NCBI GenBank assembly: GCA_013329135.1
Contig: DUKU01000100.1
Span: 8,543 to 20,074, forward strand
Length of the DNA stretch: 11,532 bases
Source of the DNA: Thermoplasmata archaeon
GTDB lineage: Archaea > Thermoplasmatota > Thermoplasmata > UBA10834
Direction: 5' to 3'
Both the position numbers and the translations under genes were made by a program. The notes under the pieces are model-generated. The model had not been told where the DNA came from and did no database searches. It was given only the letters and a program-made list of their open reading frames with translations. This document shows positions 6,596 to 11,532 of this stretch, piece after piece (positions within the stretch are counted from its first letter, which is position 1; each line of letters opens with the position of its first letter).

Positions 6596-7468
6596 ATGAT
6601 CAAGACCTTCATCAAGGTTGAACTGAGCAGCGAGGGCGAATCGCCGAAGGAGGTCGTGGAGCGCATGAGGCAGATAGGCGCCACGCCACTAGTCGGCGAC
6701 TTCGACTTCGAGATGGACCTCGGAGACGACGAGCGCCTGTTCGACAAGCTCGAGGATGTCCATCACGCCCTCAGGGGCTCGAGTGTGAGGTACAGCGTTA
6801 CGACCAGGACCGACATCGAGGACCCTGGCGACGGCAAGAGGAACCACGTGACGCCGATTGTCGACCAGAAGGCCACGGAACTCAAGAAGAAGCTGTACAG
6901 GGCCAAGCTGGACAGATGGCGCGAACTTGGACTCGACGTCGAGGAGCTCGAGCGTCTGCTCGACGACGACATGGACCGGTTCAAGGAACTCAGCAAGGAC
7001 TTCCTCAAGACGCATCTGGACAAGCTCTCGGTCGTGAAGGACAAGCGCCCTGAGAATCTGATTGACGGCGAGGTGCTGTCGCTCCTGGACGAGCAGGGCA
7101 AGGCGCTCCAAGACATCATGTCCCTGACAGGATACTCAGAGGATCAGGTCACGCTCTGCCTCGGGAGGCTCATCTCGGCCGGCAGTACCATGACGGAGAA
7201 GAAAGACCAGGTCGAGATCTACAAGCTCGTGCCTCCACCAGCGCCGCCCGTGAGGAAGCAGATCAAAGTGCTATCGGCGGAGTCGGAGGACGAGGCGGAG
7301 CAGAGGATCATCAACACTCTGAGGCCGAACGGTTCGTCCAGAGGTCAGCTCATAAGGGGCAGCAGGCTGCCGACGGAGCAGGCCACGAAGGCCATCGCAT
7401 CCCTGTCCAAGAAGGGACGGGTCAGGGTAGTGCGCAAGGGCAAAGAGGCTCTATTCTATCCCAGCTGA
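6596..7468 (+). CDS. Uncharacterised protein with alpha/beta N-terminus and two C-terminal winged-helix-like domains
   Basis: I do not recognise a named family. The 290-residue product opens with MIKTFIKVELSSEG, a compact alpha/beta segment (about 1-72) whose strand-helix-strand order suggests a ferredoxin-like fold. A charged helical linker follows (about 88-150, many Lys, Glu, Leu). Two segments then look like winged helix-turn-helix units: about 155-212 (DGEVLSLLDEQGKALQDIM, GYSEDQVTLCLGRLISAG) and about 235-290 (EQRIINTLRPNGSSRGQLI, TEQATKAIASLSKKGRVRVV), separated by a proline-rich LVPPPAPPV hinge. This layout suggests a DNA- or RNA-binding protein or an assembly adaptor. ATG 6569 would add nine residues (MTPPAKGIT). 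I prefer 6596 because AAGGGA lies 8-9 bases ahead and the promoter-like stretch suits it. The gene diverges from priS, so a replication or regulatory link is possible but unproven. Confidence 0.75.
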   Translation: MIKTFIKVELSSEGESPKEVVERMRQIGATPLVGDFDFEMDLGDDERLFDKLEDVHHALRGSSVRYSVTTRTDIEDPGDGKRNHVTPIVDQKATELKKKLYRAKLDRWRELGLDVEELERLLDDDMDRFKELSKDFLKTHLDKLSVVKDKRPENLIDGEVLSLLDEQGKALQDIMSLTGYSEDQVTLCLGRLISAGSTMTEKKDQVEIYKLVPPPAPPVRKQIKVLSAESEDEAEQRIINTLRPNGSSRGQLIRGSRLPTEQATKAIASLSKKGRVRVVRKGKEALFYPS

Positions 7469-7506
7469 TGCCGCATCACCTTGGACCGGGCCGCCTAGCC
7501 ACGAAG

Positions 7507-7516
7507 GTTTATTAGA
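7507..7516 (+). promoter_or_regulatory. TATA-like promoter of the ECF transporter operon
   Basis: GTTTATTAGA lies in the 84-base gap after the winged-helix gene, centred about 42 bases before the first ECF ATPase start. Predicted transcription would begin near 7537, leaving a leader of about 16 bases. That is too short for a riboswitch, and I see no riboswitch-like fold. Confidence 0.5.
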
Positions 7517-7552
7517 GAACCATCCGATTGAGCGCAGAGGCCAGGATAACGG

Positions 7553-8422
7553 ATGCAGGCACTCACGTTGAAGGATGTCAGGTTCAGGTATCCGGGGATG
7601 TCAGAGTGGGCACTCGACATCCCCTCCCTGGAGATACAGCAGGGCGAGTTCGTGACGGTCCTGGGACCGAACGGAGCCGGCAAGACCACCCTCTCCCTCC
7701 TCGCGAACGGGCTCGTGCCCAAGTCCATCAAGGGTGAGTTCGAAGGATCGGTGGAAGTGTTCGAGCATCCCGCCCCGAAATACACGGTCTCGCAGCTCTC
7801 GACCCTTGTCGGAATGGTGTTCCAGGAACCCGAGAGTCAGCTCTTCTGCATGAGTGCGGAGGAGGAGGTGGCGTTCGGGCCGGAGAACCTCGCGGTGCCA
7901 CGGGACGAGATCTCCAGAAGGGTCGAATGGGCGCTCGACCTCGTCGGACTCAAAGGTCTCAACGATAGGTCACCATTCACGTTATCGGGCGGCCAGAAGC
8001 AGAGGCTCGCGATCGCGGCCGCGCTCTCGATGAAACCGTCGATGTTGGTCCTCGACGAACCCGCATATGCTCTGGACCCGATGGGCAGGATCGAACTCTA
8101 CTCTATCCTGAGCGATTTGAAGGCGAAGCACGGGATGACGGTCATCGTCATGGAGCGCGACGCTGAGGACCTCGTCGAATACTCGGACAGGTTCGTGCTC
8201 ATGGCAAACGGGCGCGTGACCGCGTCAGGCCCCCCGCGCGAGATGCTCGTGGACCCTGGGGCGCTCAGGGCTGCTGGCGTCTCCCCTCCTCAGATGGCAG
8301 AGGTCGCATCACTGATCAACCTCCGCAGGAAGGCGCCGCCGCTACGGTTCCTGACCGTCGATGAGGCCTTCGCCGAGATAACGATCAACACTCACCACCA
8401 CTCCAAGGGGGCGAGTCATTGA
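7553..8422 (+). CDS. ecfA1: ECF transporter ATPase, first subunit (EcfA1/CbiO-like), H-loop His replaced
   Basis: This cytoplasmic ABC ATPase (289 residues) powers an energy-coupling factor vitamin or metal importer. It shows a YPG A-loop, Walker A GPNGAGKTT (38-46), Q-loop FQEPESQLF with Gln91, signature LSGGQKQR (144-151) and Walker B MLVLDEP (164-170). FQEPESQLF followed by EEEVAFGPENL is the typical ECF/CbiO sub-family pattern. Two features are odd: the D-loop reads AYALD rather than TAGLD, and the switch histidine is missing, since VIVMERDAED places Arg202 where ECF ATPases have His. A C-terminal region of about 55 residues follows the ABC core and ends with a small His cluster (HHH, 281-283). 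It is the first gene of a four-gene set; its TGA overlaps the next gene's TTG. The numbering of 1 versus 2 is positional. Confidence 0.93.
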   Translation: MQALTLKDVRFRYPGMSEWALDIPSLEIQQGEFVTVLGPNGAGKTTLSLLANGLVPKSIKGEFEGSVEVFEHPAPKYTVSQLSTLVGMVFQEPESQLFCMSAEEEVAFGPENLAVPRDEISRRVEWALDLVGLKGLNDRSPFTLSGGQKQRLAIAAALSMKPSMLVLDEPAYALDPMGRIELYSILSDLKAKHGMTVIVMERDAEDLVEYSDRFVLMANGRVTASGPPREMLVDPGALRAAGVSPPQMAEVASLINLRRKAPPLRFLTVDEAFAEITINTHHHSKGASH

Positions 8423-9270
8423 TCCCCCGCCCCGATGCGGACAGCGAAGACCGCGTGATCTTCCTTCGCGATGCCAAGTTCACATACGAGTCCGGCGTGG
8501 AAGCACTAAAAGGCGTCACACTCGTGATCGACAAGGGAGAGTACCTCGCGGTCGTTGGTGGCAATGGCTCAGGGAAGACGACGCTTGCGAAGCACTTGAA
8601 CGGCCTCCTGAGACCGACGGGGGGCCAGGTGCTGGTGATGGGTGTACAAGCCTCCACCAGGACCGTGGCCGAGCTCGCCCGAGTCGTCGGATACGTGTTC
8701 CAGAACCCGGACCACCAGTTGTTCTGCAGGACCGTCCACGACGAGGTGTCTTTCGGTCCTGCGAACATCGGCCTCGACGGACCGGAGGTCAAGAGACGCG
8801 CGGACCGTGCGATCGCAGTCATGAACCTGTCCGATATCAGGGACCGCCCTCCGCTGTCGCTCACACTCGGACTTCGTCGGAGAGTGTCCATCGCATCGGT
8901 CATCGCCATGGAGCCCCAGGTGCTGGTCCTGGATGAGCCGACCACTGGGCTGGATGCTCGCGAGGCAGACGAGTTGATGGCCATCATACGAAGGTTGAAC
9001 GACGAAGGCACGACCATCGTGTTGATCACGCACGAGATGAAACTCGTCGCGGAGCACGCCAACAGGGTCGTGGTCATGATGGATGGAAAGGTCGTACTGG
9101 ACTCTGACACGCGGGGGGCGTTCTCCGACCTTGGGCTGCTCAGGCGCAGCAAGCTACTGCCGCCCCCGGTCACCCAGCTCGCTCACAGGCTGTCCCAGAT
9201 CGGCGTTTCGAAGGACATCCTGACGCCGCAGGAGCTGGTCTTCGAACTGACAAGGGGTGACGACCAGTGA
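8419..9270 (+). CDS. ecfA2: ECF transporter ATPase, second subunit, degenerate ABC signature
   Basis: The second ECF ATPase (283 residues) pairs with the first on EcfT. Walker A is GGNGSGKTT (47-55), Q-loop FQNPDHQLF has Gln95, Walker B is VLVLDEPTTGLD (168-179), and the H-loop is intact in ITHE (His205). The ABC signature is abnormal: where LSGGQKQR should be, the sequence reads LTLGLRRR (148-155), keeping one Gly and the following arginines. The defect therefore sits on the face that completes the first subunit's ATP site. The start is TTG 8419, overlapping the previous stop as TTGA, with GGGGG 7 bases upstream; it gives MIPRPDADSED before the first strand VIFLRDAKFTY. The stop TGA overlaps the GTG of ecfT. 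The C-terminal domain of about 55 residues has PPPVTQLAHRL, as in EcfA proteins. Confidence 0.93.
   Translation: MIPRPDADSEDRVIFLRDAKFTYESGVEALKGVTLVIDKGEYLAVVGGNGSGKTTLAKHLNGLLRPTGGQVLVMGVQASTRTVAELARVVGYVFQNPDHQLFCRTVHDEVSFGPANIGLDGPEVKRRADRAIAVMNLSDIRDRPPLSLTLGLRRRVSIASVIAMEPQVLVLDEPTTGLDAREADELMAIIRRLNDEGTTIVLITHEMKLVAEHANRVVVMMDGKVVLDSDTRGAFSDLGLLRRSKLLPPPVTQLAHRLSQIGVSKDILTPQELVFELTRGDDQ
9254..9260 (+). promoter_or_regulatory. Ribosome-binding site of ecfT
   Basis: GGGGTGA lies inside the end of ecfA2, 6 bases before the GTG at 9267. It matches the archaeal 16S rRNA 3' end well and fixes the ecfT start at the GTGA overlap. Confidence 0.7.
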
Positions 9271-10055
9271 CCGGGTTCCTGGATCTGTATTCCGAGAAGG
9301 ACACCTTCCTCCACCGGCTCGACCCTCGCGTGAAGCTGCTCGCGGTCGCTTTGATAAGCGTACTCGCGTTCATCCTGACCGAGCTTCTGTACCTCGTCGT
9401 ACTCCTGTGTTTCATCCTTCTGCTGCTCGTCCTCGCCAGGTCAAGCTACGGGAAGGCGTTCTTCGCCCTGAAGTTCGTGGTCAGGTTCATGATATTGATC
9501 ACCTTGCTTTGGCCGCTCTTCGACAGGTCCGGGGCTCCAGTGCTCTTCTCCATCGGACCACTGGACATAACCGAGCCAGCCGTGTGGCGCGGCGCGACCT
9601 CTGCCGTGAGGGTCGGCTGCTTCGCGACCTTGTGGTACATCCTCATGTTCACGACGTCGCAGCGTGACCTGGTCCGCGCGCTGGTCAAACTCGGCCTGAG
9701 GTTCGACTACGGCCTGGCGCTGGCGATATCGTTCAGGTTCATCCCGACCTTCGGCCTGACAATCGAATCCATCAAGGACGCCCAGAGGGCCCGCGCGCTC
9801 GAGCTCGACAAAGGGTCAATCCTGCGGAGATCCAGGAACTATGTGTCGATCCTCGTGCCCACGATAGTCTACGCTCTGAGGACGGCAGACACCCTCGCCC
9901 TCACCCTGCAGTCCCGAGCGTACGGCGCGTTCAGCAACCGCACATATCTGAGGGAGATACGCATGAGGGCGTCGGATTACGTCGCCATGACGGTAGTCGT
10001 CCTGATACTCCTCCTCCCGGCGCTGGCGAAGTACATATATGGTGTTCAGATCTGA
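9267..10055 (+). CDS. ecfT: ECF transporter transmembrane coupling protein EcfT
   Basis: This membrane scaffold (262 residues) couples ATP hydrolysis by the EcfA pair to the S component. The N-terminus has the family's LDLYSEKDTFLHRLDPRVKLL, followed by hydrophobic segments at about 22-40, 41-57, 70-86 and 113-130, an amphipathic coupling domain (about 130-232) and a final helix at 238-256. The two conserved coupling motifs are recognisable in QRARALELD (Ala175-Arg176-Ala177) and LQSRAYGAF (Ser216-Arg217-Ala218). In most EcfT proteins these read ARG/SRG, so both have Ala for Gly here while the key Arg is kept. The GTG start overlaps ecfA2 and has a good ribosome-binding site. The overlap-coupled order ATPase-ATPase-T is typical of shared or dedicated ECF modules. 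Confidence 0.94.
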   Translation: MTGFLDLYSEKDTFLHRLDPRVKLLAVALISVLAFILTELLYLVVLLCFILLLLVLARSSYGKAFFALKFVVRFMILITLLWPLFDRSGAPVLFSIGPLDITEPAVWRGATSAVRVGCFATLWYILMFTTSQRDLVRALVKLGLRFDYGLALAISFRFIPTFGLTIESIKDAQRARALELDKGSILRRSRNYVSILVPTIVYALRTADTLALTLQSRAYGAFSNRTYLREIRMRASDYVAMTVVVLILLLPALAKYIYGVQI

Positions 10056-10098
10056 ATTCGTAGTCCTGATGCCATGTTCGACAGCGCCACAAGTGAGG

Positions 10099-10110
10099 TT
10101 TAATGTATAT
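10099..10110 (+). promoter_or_regulatory. TATA-like box ahead of the ECF S-component gene
   Basis: TTTAATGTATAT is AT-rich within GC-rich flanks and lies 25-36 bases before GTG 10135. It suggests that the S component is also transcribed from its own promoter, with little or no leader. It falls inside the open frame that would be used if translation began at ATG 10039. Confidence 0.5.
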
Positions 10111-10134
10111 CCCTGCCATGTGGTCTCGGTTGGC

Positions 10135-10707
10135 GTGGCGGAAGACGAGCAGAGAGACGTCGTGAAGGAGAAGCCGAGGATACTCAGTGGCGGAGACTCG
10201 AAGTTCGTGTCTCCCAGGACAGTCGCTCTGTACGGCGTGCTCACTGCGTTGACTGCGGCAATCACGTACATGACCGTCATCCCGTTCCCCCCGACCAGAG
10301 GATACTTCAACCTGGGCGAGGCGATGGTGTTCTTCTCCGCATTCACATTCGGCTGGAGGGCTGGTGCGATATGTGGCGGTGTCGGATCCGCCGCCGCGGA
10401 CCTCCTGGCCGGATTCGGCATGTTCGCGCCCACGACCCTCGTGGCCAAGGGTGCAGAGGGCCTCGTCGCAGGCACGATCGGCCGCATGAAGGGGGGGAAG
10501 CCATGGGCCTATGCTCTCGGCATCATCTGCGGAGGGGCCTGCATGATCACCACGTACTTCCTTTCGGAGTGGCTGCTCCTGGACTTCGGCCTGGGCGCGG
10601 CAATCGCCGAGATCCCGACGAACATCGCCCAGGTGACCATTGGCGGCGCGGTCGGCACTCTATTGTCACACTACGTGAAGCAGTCGATGCCGTCTCTGGG
10701 CAGGTAA
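10135..10707 (+). CDS. ECF transporter S component (substrate-binding membrane subunit), riboflavin/HMP-type fold family
   Basis: This small membrane protein (190 residues from the proposed start) has about six hydrophobic segments, near 28-50, 62-77, 78-95, 98-118, 124-143 and 152-180, the standard S-component size. Conserved features are FNLGEAMVFFSAFTFG (58-73), GGVGSAAADLLAGFG (81-95) and APTTLVAKGAEGLVAG (98-113). These resemble the COG4720/PF07155 group (annotated as riboflavin-type, with other vitamins possible), so the ligand is unsettled. The frame opens at ATG 10039, overlapping ecfT by 17 bases, but the first 32 residues look non-coding and contain a TATA-like box. I therefore choose GTG 10135; GTG 10120 is another option. 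Shine-Dalgarno is absent, fitting a leaderless start. Its place after ecfA1A2T suggests a dedicated transporter. It ends 42 bases before a facing gene. Confidence 0.85.
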   Translation: MAEDEQRDVVKEKPRILSGGDSKFVSPRTVALYGVLTALTAAITYMTVIPFPPTRGYFNLGEAMVFFSAFTFGWRAGAICGGVGSAAADLLAGFGMFAPTTLVAKGAEGLVAGTIGRMKGGKPWAYALGIICGGACMITTYFLSEWLLLDFGLGAAIAEIPTNIAQVTIGGAVGTLLSHYVKQSMPSLGR

Positions 10708-10749
10708 TGCCACGCGGCCGGAGACCAGCGGGCGGAAACATCTATCGGC

Positions 10750-11532
10750 TCACTTCTTGAGCTTCGACAGCTCCCTCTCGCCCATCTTGTCCCTGGGCAT
10801 CAGCCGCTTCATGCCGGCCATCATGTTCATGCCGAAGTTCATCAGGAACGCGGGCATCGAGATCCCCCACCGGGTGCCGGTCTCGACCAGCTTCCCCGGG
10901 TTCATGATCTCGTACGGGTCCATCGTCTTCTTGATGCTCCGGATGAGCTCAGCGCCATCCTTGCCCCGGTACTTCGACAGGTTCGCGGCGAAGAATATTC
11001 CCAGGCCAACGGGCCTGCCGCCGTTCTCGAACGCGATGTCCCCGAGCTTCTTGCCGAAGCCCATGGCTGCGGTCGAGCGCCAGAAATTATGCTCCTCCGT
11101 GAGGTAGTACGGCATCAGCATGACGGTGTTGTTGTCCGCGATGGTCCCTATTGTGGGCGCCTTGAGCTTCATGCCCTTGACAAGCTTATCCATCTCGGCC
11201 AGGACCTTCTCGAGGGAGTCGATTGGCACCAGGATCTCGCCCGGTATGGCCCCGACACCCATCTCCCTGACCCGGAACTCGTAGCTCCTCTCGGACCACT
11301 CGTGCTCAGCGACCTCCTTCGGCATCTTCGCGCCGCCTGTCGCGGCCACGATCTCGTCGAGAGTCTTCTCCTCAATGTCGACCGAGCCCTTGGAGCCGGT
11401 GAGCGACATCGTGATCATGCAGCCCACATCCGGGGCGTGCTTGCCCAACCCCCTGAGGTAGTCGAAGTGCAGCCTGTCGCCGAACATGATGTGCATCGGC
11501 GTCACATTGCTCCTGACGAGCCTCCTGAGCGC
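10750..11532 (-). CDS. FAD-linked oxidase (GlcD/D-lactate dehydrogenase-like), C-terminal part, 5' end beyond window
   Basis: The frame is open to the last base (260 residues visible), so the start and the N-terminal FAD-binding domain lie outside the window; the GTG at 11505 is internal. The visible part matches the C-terminal domain of VAO/PCMH-type flavoenzymes, which oxidise 2-hydroxy acids or related alcohols. The best mark is DPYEIMNPGKLV (205-216), the near-universal end motif of FAD-oxidase C domains. After it comes a 44-residue Met- and Lys-rich tail (MNFGMNMMAGMKRLM) without the cysteines of a fused Fe-S domain. The usual GEHGIG segment before this motif is replaced by GRPVGLGIFFAANL (172-185), lacking the active-site His. 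The substrate may thus differ from lactate or glycolate. Glycolate-oxidase-like genes often have an Fe-S partner; none is in view. Confidence 0.85.
   Translation of the reverse strand, partial: ALRRLVRSNVTPMHIMFGDRLHFDYLRGLGKHAPDVGCMITMSLTGSKGSVDIEEKTLDEIVAATGGAKMPKEVAEHEWSERSYEFRVREMGVGAIPGEILVPIDSLEKVLAEMDKLVKGMKLKAPTIGTIADNNTVMLMPYYLTEEHNFWRSTAAMGFGKKLGDIAFENGGRPVGLGIFFAANLSKYRGKDGAELIRSIKKTMDPYEIMNPGKLVETGTRWGISMPAFLMNFGMNMMAGMKRLMPRDKMGERELSKLKK

Noticed and set aside
7469..7552. A riboswitch ahead of the ECF operon
   Set aside because: The gap is 84 bases, of which about 16 would be transcribed leader given the TATA-like box. No conserved vitamin-riboswitch element is visible.
8386..8419. 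His cluster at the EcfA1 C-terminus as evidence of a nickel or cobalt transporter
   Set aside because: Only a few histidines in a variable tail. The S component does not resemble CbiM/NikM, which carry a conserved N-terminal metal-binding His, so a metal substrate is not supported.
10039..10134. ATG 10039 as start of the S component
   Set aside because: The first 32 residues look non-coding, overlap ecfT, and span a TATA-like element; a GTG at 10135 fits the conserved N-terminus better. It is kept as an alternative in the entry.
1..11532. CRISPR arrays, insertion sequences, tRNA or rRNA genes
   Set aside because: No direct repeat series, transposase-like frame, terminal inverted repeats, cloverleaf sequence or rRNA-like stretch was seen on either strand.

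Overview
The window looks like chromosomal DNA of a GC-rich archaeon, probably a euryarchaeote of the Thermoplasmata or a related lineage. The evidence is a eukaryote-like small primase subunit (PriS), ribosomal protein LX, an alpha-type prefoldin and archaeal-length FtsY. TATA-like boxes lie about 25-30 bases ahead of several starts, and Shine-Dalgarno sites appear mainly inside operons. The lineage is inferred from protein resemblance alone. There are no mobile elements, CRISPR arrays, rRNAs or tRNAs, and gene density is very high, with several 4-base start/stop overlaps. No gene-free stretch exceeds about 110 bases.

Layout. Positions 1-477 hold the end of a thiolase gene, followed by an M20-family zinc peptidase/deacylase (540-1778). 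Facing it on the minus strand is a compact operon read LX, prefoldin alpha, FtsY (3411 down to 1775), a typical archaeal neighbourhood linking ribosome, nascent-chain folding and membrane targeting. The M20 and FtsY stop codons interlock in one CTAG. A radical SAM enzyme (3519-4364) diverges from this operon. It faces a minus-strand pair, PriS and a four-helix membrane protein joined by an ATGA overlap (6470 down to 4372). An unrecognised protein with two apparent winged-helix domains (6596-7468) is transcribed divergently from PriS.

Positions 7553-10707 form an energy-coupling factor (ECF) uptake transporter: two ATPases (EcfA1, EcfA2), the transmembrane coupler EcfT, and a substrate-binding S component. 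The first three genes overlap by 4 bases each. The S component seems to have its own TATA box. Substrate is not determinable from sequence; a vitamin of the riboflavin/HMP/thiamin kind is the best guess. The window ends with the C-terminal part of a minus-strand FAD-linked oxidase (10750 to the edge).

The most interesting signals are four. The ECF ATPase pair is asymmetric: the missing H-loop histidine of one subunit and the degenerate signature motif of the other fall in the same composite ATP site. An uncharacterised membrane protein is translationally coupled to primase. An unknown DNA-binding-like protein shares the primase promoter region. The radical SAM protein belongs to a family some of whose members may be lipoate-forming enzymes. 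I found no clear defence system or novel multi-gene machine.
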